Source of the DNA: Lithospermum erythrorhizon
Taxonomy: Eukaryota; Streptophyta; Magnoliopsida; Boraginales; Boraginaceae
Length of the DNA: 64,000 nucleotides
Direction of reading: 5' to 3'
Assembly (NCBI GenBank): GCA_019722365.1
Contig: JADFUC010002431.1
Location: 1,134,859-1,198,858 of the forward strand
Shown: piece by piece, positions 24,120 to 35,929 of the stretch
Layout: each line of letters starts with the position of its first letter
How positions within the stretch are numbered: the stretch's first letter is position 1
Translations under genes and position numbers: made by a program
Notes under the pieces: model-generated
What the model was told of the DNA's origin: nothing
Database searches by the model: none
What the model saw: only the letters and a program-made list of their open reading frames with translations

Positions 24120-27100
24120 TATTCCTCGTCATCACTCTCTCCCATGTTTTCATCCATTTCACGGTCGGAAACTTCTATTCCATCTAAGTCTTGCCTCACC
24201 CAACCCACATCTTCATCTCGAACAGGAATTGGGTCATCTAGTTGTTGTTGGCTATATAGATCATCTTCAACTGCAACGGTTCATTTGTTTCCGAATTGTC
24301 CCTATACAGTAAACGTTTGAAGTTAACAAGTGTGAAACCGAAATCATCCACCATGTTCCCCCTATTTATATCAACCCAGTCACATTTGAACATTAGGAAC
24401 TTCAAATCTTTGCTATATTTTATTTCAAATATATCTATAAGCACTCCATGATAATTCACTGTTCCGGACTGAGGATTTCGATCTTTTGCACTAGAGTAGC
24501 TATTGGTCACAGCCCGGACAACAACTCCACTGTTTTGGGTTGCTTTATTTTTGTCGGAACTCTTAGTGCGAAAGCAAAAACCATTGCTAATGCAAGACTT
24601 GTAATAAACTCCGAATGGTGTTGGACCATTAGCAACTAGTTTAATTTCTTCCGAATAATCAGTACAACTTGATGTTCCTTGTTCACCATTTACCTATAAC
24701 AATTTAGATTAGATCAATACAGTAAAACAATAACTAGCATATAATTATCATGCCTAAACTTACATAACTCTTGAACCACTTATCAATATCTTTTTTTTGA
24801 TGCTCTAGGCCTAACATTCGAAAGCTCTGTTTGATGGAGTCTGCATATTAATACCACATTCAACACTACAAGTATAGAAAATATAGAACTCAATCACTTG
24901 TGGGGATATTCTTACTCACGAAAAGGAGCAACTACTTCACTATTAGCTAGTACATATTTATGTGCTTGTACAACTGTTATTCGATCCATGACTTGTTGCC
25001 TTCCCTTTCCAAGAGTTCGACTAGCATTACCATCTCTTCATGATTACAGGTCTGATTTTCTTAGTCTCCACACCACTCATATATCTTGAACAAAAATTCA
25101 TACATTCTTCCATCAAATATCCCTTTTCAATTGATCCTTCTGGATATGCTAGATTACGAACATACTTCTTCAAAGTATATAAATACCTTAATTAAACCAA
25201 ATAAGATAGTTGGGATAAAGGTATTTAAGAAACATTAAATAGTGAAGAAAGTATCCACCTTCAATTGATACATCCATCTAAACTGAACAGCTCCAGCTAT
25301 TAATGCTTCAGCAGCCAAATGTATAGGAAGATGCTCAATTATATCAAAGAATGAAGGAGGAAATATCTTTTTCCAAATGATAAATAGTAAGAACTATTCT
25401 CTAATGAATCTTTTTCTAAGTCTGGTATTGTATTGACTTTTGAGCACAATTGTTTGAAGAAGTTGGACAACTCAATCAACACTTTTACAACATTAGCTGG
25501 CAATATCTTCTGAACTGCTATAGGAAGTATATGTTGCATAAGCATATGGAGATCATGACTTTTGAAACCCAATAAGCTCTTTTCGTTTTCATGCACACAT
25601 CTTGAAATATTGATCCGCACTGCCTGGGTGCCTTCAAGTTTTTAAGCACCTTGCAAAATAAATTTTTTCCTCGCTTGTCTAGAGTGAAACATCCAAGGAG
25701 AATGCATTTTCCATTTCCTCGCTCCTCTTTGATGCAAAAGTGAGTCCTAATTCTATGTGTTTCAAATCAAGCCTAGAATTCAGTTATTTTGATCTTACCA
25801 ATAGCCAACAAAGTCCAAATAACATTTTCACATACATTTTTCTCAATATGCATTACACGAGACAATGTCGATGAGATTCGCCTTTTCAATAATTCACCTC
25901 ATAAAATATGCTCAACTTTTTATAATTCTTTTTAGTCTTGTCTACTGCTCTTCTAATCTCCTTTTTATATCTTTCCTTCCTCAGACCAAATTAAGACACC
26001 ATCAACCTTCAATTCATTAAGTATATCTACATCTGCATAACATAGGTGGTTTCGCCTAATTCCATTATTCCATGAAAGAAAATTTCTCTCTCCGTAGTTT
26101 ATTACTTAAAGGCAAAAAAGACGATGACAAGTATATAATATTTTCGCCGAGCTTCAACCACGAGATCGAGTATTCTTGCCACAACGAGGACAAGAAAACT
26201 CAATTTTGTACTTTTTTCAAAAGCATAGCACAGGCTGGAAAGTCACTAATACCCATAATAAATAGCCGCACGTAGCATAAACATATGATTTAGCAAAGCA
26301 TCGAAAGTCATAACAATTATCCTAATTCATAACTCTTTTAGTTCTTCGATTAACAGCTTGCATATAAACATCAATGTTACTACCGTGCCCTTGGTCCATC
26401 TACCAAAGTTGACAATAATACAAACGATTGTTTCATACACAATCATGGGGCAAATGATAAATCATAATCACCACGGGCCAAGTGCTATGACTTAAGTTCA
26501 TATTGCGATAAGGATTAAACCGCCGACACCAAACCAATTCTAACATTGGCAATATCCGATGCAAACTCGGATGCTTATTATCAAAATCCTTCCACCTCGA
26601 TTTAATCGGCCGGATGCCCGATAACACCATCATCAACTTTACTGCCTCCCCATGCCATCTCATTGTGAGAAACCGCTCTAGAAGACATAAACAACTTCAA
26701 GTCTAAAGCCCAACGGAAAATACCTCATCCGCTTAACACTTATCTTTTAACGGGATCCTTATATCTTGGATTCCCACATATTTCACAACTTTCCAAAGAA
26801 ACTCTCTTCACCTCTAAATAGCATGCAATTTTTTGAACAAGCATCTATCTTTTGACTAGTAAACCCTAACTCCTCCGTATCTTCTTCGCCTTCATAATAT
26901 GAACTCGAACTTGAACCTTCTCGTGAAGGACCATTGTAAATAGATTTTAATAACGCATCCACCGACTTATCGCCTCCACCCATTAAGCACCTTTTCTGTA
27001 ACACCTAACAATAAAGGATAATTTGGAAATTCTGCAAATGGATGTAGTTCTATCTCAGCCTCCTCCATTAACTTGAAGAATTTTTTGGCCTCATTATTAG

Positions 27101-27370
27101 GACCATCGATGTGTTCATCACCAAGACAACCCATGCCCTCTCGTATAATATCCCCCATGTCATTTCCAAAATCAAAACTTGTGACATTACTTTGATACAA
27201 AACTCAAATGGCTCTCCATGGAACCGCCAATTCTTATATGTTTTAAGGAATCCATCTTTTAAGCAATGGATTCTAATCTCATGTCTTGTCTTCATTAAAC
27301 GATTATGACATTTTGAGCAAGAACAATAGATTTTAGAACCTTCAACTTTTTCGACAAACGTTAAAGTCAA
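24120..27370 (-). pseudogene. CACTA (En/Spm) transposase TnpD-like: TAD, Tnp2 and DUF4216 regions
   Basis: A decayed CACTA transposase on the minus strand. An N-terminal transposase-associated domain lies at 27370-27180 (IYCSCSKCHNRLMKTRHEI, WRFHGEPFE). The acidic linker with AKKFFKLMEEAE follows at about 27100. The Tnp2 domain starts near 26840 (QKIDACSKNCMLFRGEE). It continues at 26660-26440 (MRWHGEA, WKDFDNKHPS, FNPYRNMN, STWPVV), at about 25860 (VMHIEKNVCENVIWTL) and at 25620-25340 (GFKSHDLHMLMQHILPIAVQ, LIELSNFFKQLCSK). A DUF4216 block follows at about 24620-24240 (NSGVVVRA, YHGVLIDIFEIKY, FKCDWVD, FGFTLVNF), then an acidic tail to about 24120. Frames change repeatedly and stops occur, so it is inactive. 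These domains in this order are diagnostic of plant CACTA elements. Confidence 0.88.
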
Positions 27371-28320
27371 GAAACGCGGTTAACACCCGCATATATTTGT
27401 CAAGCGCGGTCATCTAAGTCGATCCAACTTTATCCATATTCTAAGATTAAGGATTAAAAACATAGTCATCCAGAAACAACAATGATACATAATTTCATCA
27501 TTTTCCTAACGGTCTATTCAATTAGTAAAAGAAATACAAATATGTATGGATATCATCATAATCAACGCAATATTGATAATCATGTTATTTAAATCCTATA
27601 AAAAAATAGTACTGTATAATACTAATAATCTGTAGGAGTTTTGTATAACATTAACTTATAGGCAGCCTAACTTATACTACTTCATAAGAGTTACTTGAAG
27701 AATATATCTTGCCAAGATTAAAGACCAAATAAAATATGTTGCCAGTGCGAATCGAACCTACTCTAAACACAGTTAAGTTATATAATATTTCAAAATAACT
27801 AATTAAACGCACAAAAATACCAAATAAAATCAAAAGGATCACTACACCAAAAAAAATTAACAGTTCAACACAAAACCAACTCAAAATCATCAAATAATTA
27901 TTCAAAACCAAACATAACTACAATAAATTTGTCCTAACATAAAACCTCAATTAGAGTCATAATATCAATTTCATAAAAATGTGAATAAATTTTGGTAGTT
28001 TAATATATCTAGTAAATAAACAACTAAATTAAAATTAGATACCTAGAAATTGAAAAAATAAAACAAAATTTATTGACAATGAAATTAAAGATTATGCCAA
28101 TATGGCGAGTAGACGTACCTAAAATTAAAAGATTTGTGTGATTCAGCCGCTCAATTCCTAGGTTTCTAGCAACTCATAGTACTTGGTAATAATAGTATGA
28201 GCATGACTATACTATATGTCGAGTCCGACTAAGATTTTGTATGGATCAGGTTAGTTGACTACGAAATGCATTTGTTTTATATTTGATTATTATAAATTCC
28301 TTTTGGTTTTTTGTTATATA
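27371..28320. other. AT-rich DNA beyond the CACTA transposase start, with an isolated CACTA-like terminus
   Basis: No gene is recognisable. 'cactacaccaaaaaaa' begins at 27840 and has the form of a CACTA terminal inverted repeat. As a left end it points away from the transposase gene, and I found no matching 'ttttttggtgtagtg' partner. The rest is AT-rich. Confidence 0.4.
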
Positions 28321-28323
28321 ATT

Positions 28324-28560
28324 CCTCCCTCCGATTTTTTAATATTATTCTAAAGATATTTTTTTCTTTCAAAATAGTTGTCATTTTACCATAAAAAATT
28401 GTACTTTTAAATTTTCAATGTAATTTTGACTAATTTTTCTATTGAACTTGTCAACCAACAAATGATATACTTTTAATTAATTGACACTCTATATTTTCAA
28501 TGCACATTTTGACTAATTTTAATTTTCCTAACTTAATAGCCAGTAAAGTATATATAATAA
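28324..28560. mobile_element. MITE-like element, copy B of the family at 17683-17845
   Basis: Begins with 'ctccctccgat' and shares ordered blocks with copy A ('tctaaagatatttttt', 'tatattttcaatgca', 'ttttgactaattttaa'). It has an extra central stretch that partly repeats the same phrases ('attttcaatgtaattttgac'). No open frame. Confidence 0.6.
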
Positions 28561-28804
28561 AAAAAAACTAAGCGGAGTATTAATATTTATTTGATATAAA
28601 TTGAATTACTTTTAAAAATATTTTCTAAAATATTATTTTGTAACTTTTATAATATATTTAAAATTACTAGTTTAACATTAAAATATGAAAATATAAATTA
28701 AAATTAATGAATTATAGTATATATAGGTTTAAAAACTAGATAAAAAAAACTTAAACATGTACTACGTAGTATGTTTTAATTATATGTATAGTAAATACTC
28801 TTTT

Positions 28805-29044
28805 TATTTGTGACAGATATTAGTGCAACAATACATCAAAAAGTGTGACAAATGATACATATTATCTTCGTAAGTAAATGTAATGCTGAATAAATATTAA
28901 TTTATTCGTGACCACCTTTTGTGACTCACAATTATTTGTGACAAAAACGGAATTTTGCTACTATATCGTAGGGGTCACAAAACATCTGTGATAAAAAAGG
29001 TTGAACCTTTTGTGACCCATAAATTTTAGTGGGCACGAAAATAG
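28805..29044. mobile_element. Probable CACTA subterminal region and right terminus
   Basis: Short phrases built on 'ttgtgac' and its inverse 'gtcacaa' recur about eight times: 'tttgtgacagat', 'gtgtgacaaatg', 'cgtgaccaccttttgtgact', 'atttgtgacaaaaac', 'gggtcacaaaacatctgtga', 'ccttttgtgacccat'. Such clustered subterminal repeats are typical transposase-binding sites of CACTA elements. The segment ends in 'aaaatagtg', which is CACTATTTT on the other strand. It may be the 5' end of the CACTA whose transposase starts at 27370, about 1.7 kb away. No matching left end was found. Confidence 0.5.
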
Positions 29045-29880
29045 TGAATTTTATTATGCCGAAGAAACGAGGTTAATCAAGTTCGAAAAACCTTCTCTTT
29101 ACTGCTTGTCTTCTTCCATTTGTTTTTCAATATTTCACTTTTTTATTTGCAAATTTTCTAATGGTGATTTCTCCTCAAAGTCTCCTAATTCTCCACAATT
29201 TCGCTTTTTGTTGTTTCTTTCAAATTTTGTGGATTTTGTGAATTGTTTTGTGGGTTTGAGATAATAAATTGTATTAAAGCATTCACCCGTGATATTTGTC
29301 CTAGCTAATCACCATTTTGTGGGATTTGGGGGCGTATTTGCTTCTGTGAACCGATTCGGTGGGGGGTATAAAATCAAAGGGAGCTGCTGCTTTGATTGGG
29401 GAAAGTGGGCTAAATTGTGAGCAAATTCAATTTTTTGGTTGCTTTGATTTGGGGGAGGGGTGCGAAAATCTGGGGGTGGGGGGATTTAATTTTTTTTTAA
29501 TTTAATTAAACTGGCTACATCGATAATTTTAATTGTAAAGATGGGTACTATATATCAACAGAATAGTGCATGTATCAGTTGATGATAAATGCGAAGATGA
29601 TAATGATGGTGGCTTTGAAATTATTGCTTTATGTAAAGTAACGCCTAAAACATTTCAAACTTTATGTTACAATTTGAAAGCAAAATACCAAACTATTGAC
29701 ACAATAAGAAAAATTAAAGATGGGGCACAAACAGATTTGATTTTTAAAAGAAAATAAACAAACAAAGTCATATTTACTAAATGCAATAATTTTTTTAATT
29801 TCTAAGTTAATTATTAATTTATGATCGGGACCTAATACTATAAAGGGATCTCCTAGAAAAAATTATTATCTTATTTTTAA
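29045..29880. other. Region with a G/T-rich leader-like segment and a short unassigned open frame
   Basis: Between 29080 and 29480 there are T-rich and then 'gggggtggggggattt'-type stretches, unusual for this window. An open frame at 29566-29757 (+, 63 codons, with DDKCEDDNDGG) shows no family motif and no promoter. I do not call it a gene. Confidence 0.35.
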
Positions 29881-29900
29881 ATATTTCCTCATCTGGCCCT

Positions 29901-30130
29901 TAAAAAATTGTTACATTTTGATTTTTTGACTTTTAATAGTTGAACTTTGATCATAAATATTTTTATTTGTATTGTATAATATTTGATGAAAAATATATCA
30001 ATGGAAAGAATTTGAAATGTATTTTTTATTGATATATTTTTCATAAAATATTATAAAATACAAATAAAAATATTTACCGTCAAAATTTAACTATTAAAAA
30101 GTTAAAAAGTCGAAATTAACAATCTTTTAT
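29901..30130. mobile_element. Foldback MITE with long imperfect inverted arms
   Basis: The left arm runs from about 29908 ('attgttacattttgatt', 'gacttttaatagttgaact', 'aatatttttatttgtattg'). It is mirrored by the right arm ('caaataaaaatattta', 'tttaactattaaaaagt', 'gaaattaacaat'). The symmetry centre is near 30010. 'ggagtat' adjoins the right end. A related copy in opposite orientation lies at 45488-45650. Confidence 0.75.
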
Positions 30131-30395
30131 AGTGGAGTATATATTATCGCTTAATGTATATTACATATTATTCAAGACAAATAATTGCAAATCACCTTCT
30201 TGGCTCTTCACGACTTCACTATAACGATCTGATATTACAGTATATATTATACTCGGAGTATTATTGAAGGAATATTTATTGATCATTTAGGTATATTGAT
30301 AAACAAAATCACCCCACTAATTGCTATATGTTCAATCAAAACTTAATAATATGTCGAATTTGGGGGTTGAATCAAATGGTTAGACTCCATACCAA

Positions 30396-30620
30396 CACTA
30401 TTAGAGAATAGGACAAAAGAGATGCCCGAAAACGCTTAAACCGTCTCTTTCTCACATATTGAGTCGGGATGAAAGTCGATGGAGTCGGGAAACACCCGAC
30501 TCCTTTATGCCTCTAAATCGCACTGCCTCCATCCCGACTCCAACCTAAGCCCGCATAATTTCGGGCTCCCCCGACTCCAAACCGCTTCCATACCGATGCC
30601 CCTTTCCAAGATTTAAAGAA
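30396..30620. repeat. CACTA-like left end with subterminal motif cluster
   Basis: Starts with 'cactattagagaatagga' (30396), which has the form of a CACTA terminus. A dense cluster follows of 'cccgactcc', 'ccatcccgactcc', 'gcttccataccgatgcc' and 'gactccaaaccg' phrases. It includes a perfect 9-bp inverted pair, 'ggagtcggg' and 'cccgactcc', at 30481-30503. The cluster lies downstream of the CACTA gene on the minus strand, where a 3' terminus is expected. Confidence 0.55.
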
Positions 30621-31103
30621 AAAAAATAGTCCGCTTGTCGCAACTGCAACACCACAAAAATCCATCCAAATCATACAAATAAATATAAAAACATCAAAAG
30701 ATCCAATTCATCCAACTCATACAAATAAATATAAAAACATCAAAGATTCAAACATAAAAATATAACAATTCATATAACAAATACATATTAAACATCAAAC
30801 ATATTAAATATCCTATTCATATAAACATCAAACATTAATTCATATAAACATCAAACATATTAAACATTCTATTCATATAAACATCAAACATTAATTTATA
30901 TAAAACATCAAACATTCGAACATAAAAATAAAATAAAAAACCAAATTACCTATTCAAAACCTAATGTAGTATTTCCCTACAACAAAAGTAAATAAAAATA
31001 AATTACATATATATTCATCAAACTACATTATTAAAGATAATAATAAAATTAAAAAAAAAATTAAGAACTAATAATAACCTTTTGAATTCAACCACTTTCT
31101 ACA

Positions 31104-31106
<3 letters not shown>

Positions 31107-31161
<55 letters not shown>
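31107..31161. repeat. AT dinucleotide microsatellite
   Basis: Uninterrupted (AT)n run of about 55 bp. Confidence 0.95.
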
Positions 31162-31166
<5 letters not shown>

Positions 31167-31799
31167 ATTACCTCCTTGAATTCATTGCATACAAAATAAA
31201 AAAGTGAATAAGGTATTAATTACCTTTGTGTCACCTACAAAATAAAATCAAATTTGAGGTTGGGTGAGACAAGAAAATTATGGAAATGAAATTAATAACA
31301 TAAAATAAAGAGGATATTATGTTTGCGGGTTTTGGAAAAATAACGCCGGAATGACGACACGCGAGATATATATATGGAATATGAAAATCTGCAACCCCGT
31401 CAGTCCTGGCCGCCAAATGAGCTCCCGCCCCATCCCGACTCCACATGAAAAATAACTATTTGAATTTCAATTTTAGGAGCTGAAATCTAAGTCTAAAAAC
31501 CGTCAGCTATCCCGACTCTATACCGCCTCCATTCTGAAAATACGGACCGTCGCTATTCGGACTCCATACCGACGCTATATCTGATTTGTAGGAAAAAAAG
31601 ATACAGTTTTGCAAACCAAACTCCATGCATATCTCTGCGATAACAAAACCAACCATCCGTATCACGCTTTGAACACAATATCAAGAAGCAATAAATACAA
31701 AATACACTACTACACTCATTGTGCATTTCAATACGAAGTTTAATACAAAGTTGCAAATTACTATATGAAAAACTTGTAACTTAAAATATTTGATTATTA

Positions 31800-33265
31800 A
31801 TTGTCTTCGGAGGAGTTGTCACTATCATTTGGGCCAAAGTAGTCTTCCTCATCATCGTCATCAACGTGAAACTGGGTAGTCCGACCAGACCAACCATCTC
31901 CCCCGATCGGATACCACATCGTCTTCCTCTTCAACAATAACGAAAACTCCCGGTTCAACGACAACATCACTGATTAAATCAATAGGAACAGGAGGAGGTT
32001 GTTGTTCTTCTTGGAAGATATCTTCAATATTCAAAGCGGAAACATCCACATTTTGCATATGAGTCCAATCGACTAATTTCTCTAGCTGCTTGATTTCATT
32101 GTGACACGCCACGCCTCGATCTCACCGCGTGATACATAACGGAGATAGTATACTTGTTGTGCCTAGGATGCTAGGATAAACGGGTCATCTTTAGAACCTC
32201 TGCTTTTGTGTTTGATTTCAACCATTCCATTCTTCGGATGCACTTGCATCCACTTGCCAGTGTCAAACCATAAACATTCAAGATCTACGTTGTCGTGAAC
32301 CTGCCGCACGACAACTCCCCAAATCTCCTCTAAGACACCATAGTAGTCAACACGATCATCATCTCCGTAGTACGAACCCTTGACACAAACACCGCTATTA
32401 TAAGTGCTCTTATTACCATCGCCCTGCCTGATATCAAAATAGTACCCGTTGATGTAGTACCATTTATACCTTTTTTGATTTCTCGCTGGACCTAATGAAA
32501 GAACTCTCGTGTGTCTTTTATGTTCGATCTCAGAAACAACATGCAATTATTGACACAAGCATGTATTTTCTCTGCTTGGGTAAGAATGTAGGAGTCAACA
32601 ATCTTTTGCCTCATAAAAATCATACGGTATGTTCTCCCCATTATTCGGCGCAACGCTTGATTACGAAACCCACCGCGAAACATTTCGCGACATTTCGCGA
32701 CTGCATCGGCTAACCAATCAGTAAGAATGGATACTGAAATTCGGGTGCAACTATCCCATAACGGCTTGTTTACGCCCTTCAACAAGTCGTAGCATGCTTT
32801 TGCTCCTCTATTTGCTCCTTCTAACCCCAGCGCAAGAAAGCATCCACCACAAATTCAAACGTAGTCTCACCAAAGACGTAGTTCAAATCATCTCCAACCA
32901 TATGCGTATACCGACTCTCCCGAAATCCTACATTAGTAGTCAATTGCAACCCTTCATCATAAACAATATAGCCTTCATTGTAACCAACATTCCGAGGAGA
33001 ATAACTGAGGAGAAAAATTTTGCCACGATAATCTATGAATATCCCTCAACAAACCATTAGCAATGAAATGTAATCTCTAACCTCACCGTTATCCAACACA
33101 TTTATTTGACACCTCTTATACGTATTATCTTATCCCCATAATGTCATTGGCCAAAGAATAATTTTTAGCAACATCTATAAATCTCCAACTCACCACGCAT
33201 ATATTCATAAGCTGCCTCTATTATCAGTCAATAACGACATACATCCAAGAACGATCTTGAGCCAT
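31800..33265 (-). pseudogene. Internally deleted CACTA transposase: TAD start joined to DUF4216 tail
   Basis: On the minus strand the product starts at about 33265 with MAQDRSWMY, the usual opening of the transposase-associated domain, then degenerates. At about 32790-32590 it resumes with the segment before Tnp2 (LLKGVNKPLWDSC, then KIHACVNNCMLF). Almost at once, at about 32550, it jumps to the region around DUF4216 (VSEIEHKRHTRVLSLGP, KWYYINGYYFDIR, NSGVCVKG, DYYGVLEEIW, LWFDTGKW, SKDDPFILAS). The whole Tnp2 catalytic core is missing. Immediately after ILAS the CAG codon expected in the family's ASQAQQVYY motif is TAG, after which AQQVYYLRY continues in frame. An acidic tail (EEEDDVVSD) runs to about 31800. 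It is a non-autonomous deletion derivative. Confidence 0.75.
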
Positions 33266-33559
33266 TGTAACTAAATTTATTGAAATTAAATTGGGTTACT
33301 AAACATTGAAAAAATTAAATCAATGACATACCTTAACTCTAACTTAGCGTAGGGTGAGTGATTGATAAATTATCACTAACAATTGGGCAAAATCTTCAAT
33401 TTAAAATTATGGAGGATAGTGTTTTGGAGTGAGAGATGCTTTTTTGGTCGACAAGTGATTTTTTGGTGGAGGAGAGTGTTTTTTGATTGAGGGGTATGTT
33501 ATGTATCTCACATTCTCGCTTCTATTTTGTTCTCGTTTTTAAAGCATTACAGAATCCAT

Positions 33560-34230
33560 TGGAGACTGCCTGTTTTCCATCCCGTCTCAAGGGGCGGCGA
33601 CGGGTGTATAAATAATATTTTAATATAATAATAACGTATGGAGTCGGTCGGGAGTCGGTTTTGTTTTTAGTTATTGAGATGGCCTCTGCCTCCATAAAAT
33701 AGTGTCAAGATAGAGACGAGTATAAATAATGGAGACGGGCCCGACTCCAACCCGACGACACTTTCGTGAAGCGAACTCTTACTTATGGTTTTGAACAATT
33801 TTTCGGTCCACGACAGCAGCGGAGATATGATATTTGTAAATAATGTTGTATGAAGTGAATTAGTGGATATGTATTCCTTCAATGTGATATGTTACGTTTT
33901 CCGACATATCACATGTAAAGTATAGAGTTACAACCTCTCATCTATATTAACGTGTGATGGGTCATTAATAATAACTATCATTCATAATATACATCATAAT
34001 GTATGTAATGTAATCATAGTAGACAACATATACATATTATTAGTTACGATTAATTTAAAACATATAATATACTATAACACAATATAAGAATGATTTTTTG
34101 TGAAATAAATACAAGTACCGTATGGGAATGGGGTTACAATACTTTAAGAATATGAAAGACCAATTTTTTTCAAAACTCCCGACTCCAAACCGACTCAAAC
34201 CGCTTCCATTCTAGAGGATGAACCGCCTAA
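33560..34230. repeat. Further cluster of the 'gagtcggg / cccgactcc' motif
   Basis: 'atggagtcggtcgggagtcgg' (about 33640) and 'gacgggcccgactccaaccc' (about 33734) belong to the motif family seen at 30396-30620, partly in inverted orientation. 'aaaatagtg' at 33706-33714 could be a right CACTA end some 450 bp upstream of the transposase start. A further 'cccgactccaaaccgactc' lies at about 34179. Confidence 0.45.
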
Positions 34231-34239
34231 ATTTACTCA

Positions 34240-35830
34240 AATCGACCGGCAGTAACGCTGCACGTGTCTAATGGAAGCGGCCGCTCGCCGCTAACTTTAT
34301 CACATAGGCGCCGGGCCAGCTAACCGCCTTAAGGCCGCAACCTTCGCTTTTAACTCCTCCACGGTAAGCTCCAATGGAAGGGCCGTCAGCTTCTCTCCTC
34401 CTCCCCGCCTTTTTTTTCATTCACCTCCCTCGCACATCCGCCTCGAGCTCCTCCATCACATCAAGACTGGCGGAGGCGCGTATCAGAAGCTATCATCCAC
34501 CAAAGAAACTGGGCTAACCCGCTATCACCTACACCAAGACCTTCCCTTCGCCAATCTCTACTCCTTCATGGCGTCCGTGGAGGTCCACAAGTCCTTCACC
34601 AGTGGAAACTGGCACGGATCCTTATGCTCCCTGAACGCCTCGTGGAAGCTCTGCTTGTACTGCTCCTGCAATTTGAACATATTCTCAATAAGGGCTCGAT
34701 ATTTAAATTATAAATAATAAACATATATAAACAAAAAAACTAAATATACTTACAAAGTCGTGTCCCACTTCTCGGTCGTGAACTCAGCCTCGCCTCCCTC
34801 GAGGGTGTTCTTGTCTTTCTTCTGTCTCAACTTCATTAGAATACCCACGGTGAACCCTCTTCTCCTGTTGTTTTTCCGAAACACAAATAAAGAAAACTTT
34901 AATTAGAATTCAACAGTAAATATTTGAATTAAATAAAAACACAAAAGAGAGTATTTTGCTTACCTCCTCCACCAACCGGTCGACTGGCTGACTTGCTCCT
35001 TAAACGGATGCCGCCTCCTCCGGCCACTGCCGCCCGCCGAGTTACGCGATTCTCGACTCGCCTGTTTTACGATCCGACGCCGTCACACGCCCAATGTCGA
35101 GATATCGCCCCACGGCGGCGGAGGTACAATTGTGTCGCTTCGCCGCCGTGATAATCGCATCAAGGTCGCCATCCGGTACCCTCGAGAGAGTCTTCTTCTT
35201 CATTGACGTCAAGAAGTTTCTCCACTTCTTCTAGCGCCTCGAATGGGTAGGTCGCGCCATAGCATATAAATCCTATTCCTTTCTTATATCTCTCCTGAAA
35301 AAACAAATAAAACAAAATTTAATTAGACTTTTATTTACTAAAACATTTTAAACAACTTTAAATCAAACAAAAAAATTTATACTTACTTGAATGATTTCCG
35401 TATGTCGCCCCCGATGTCAATCGATTTGTACAACGGTCGAACTTGATTGAACCCCATAATCCGCCCCGAAGAAACTTTAACATTAGAGCCGCCGCATAAA
35501 TCCCAAAAGAATAAAAGTAAAAAGTTAGATAACATAAATACAAAATATAACTATTTTCCCAATCAATTCTATTGGCCACAGATTTAATTGTAATGATCTC
35601 TAACTTCAACTTACACATGGGACCTCCTAGAGTGGACGGTCATCTTCTCGCACGGCATGCGCTCTTACCGGGCGCCTCCATTCGTGTCGTCCTTAAACCG
35701 ATCCCGTCGCTTCATCATCGTCATCATCATCGAAACGCAGAGCAAATGTGGCTCGCTCGACGCCTCCTGAGTCTCGAAACGCTGTGAAAGAGATGTGAAT
35801 GGCCTTTTGAGCCTCCCGGCACGCACCATC
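34240..35830 (-). other. GC-rich, formerly coding segment of unknown identity
   Basis: This stretch is much richer in G+C than its surroundings and is broken into blocks separated by AT-rich, intron-like pieces (about 34670-34750, 34880-34970, 35290-35390). Minus-strand phrases can be read in the blocks: 'QEQYKQSFHEAFREHKDPC' near 34640, 'LMKLRQKKDKNTLEGGEAEF' near 34800 and an Asp-rich run near 35725. They hint at an exon-intron gene or a transposon second gene. I do not recognise the family, and stops interrupt it. Confidence 0.35.
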
Positions 35831-35929
35831 ATTCTCTACGGCCTTCTCCTTCCCCTTCTTATTACCACCACTGCATCATCAGACAATCAAATTAGAAACA
35901 TTAGAAATATTTTATCAATAAAATGACAA

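Noticed and set aside
27730..27780. tRNA B-box-like 'ggttcgattcgcactgg' on the minus strand
   Set aside because: No A box at a suitable distance, no acceptor stem and no cloverleaf could be drawn. Probably chance or a SINE scrap.
27840..27856. 'cactacaccaaaaaaa' as the terminus of the CACTA at 22.4-27.4 kb
   Set aside because: As a left end it points away from the transposase genes, and no inverted partner was found on the other side. It may belong to another, lost element.
29566..29757. Small plus-strand gene of 63 codons
   Set aside because: No homology motif, no promoter or poly(A) context, and surrounded by transposon-derived DNA. Length is within chance for this composition.
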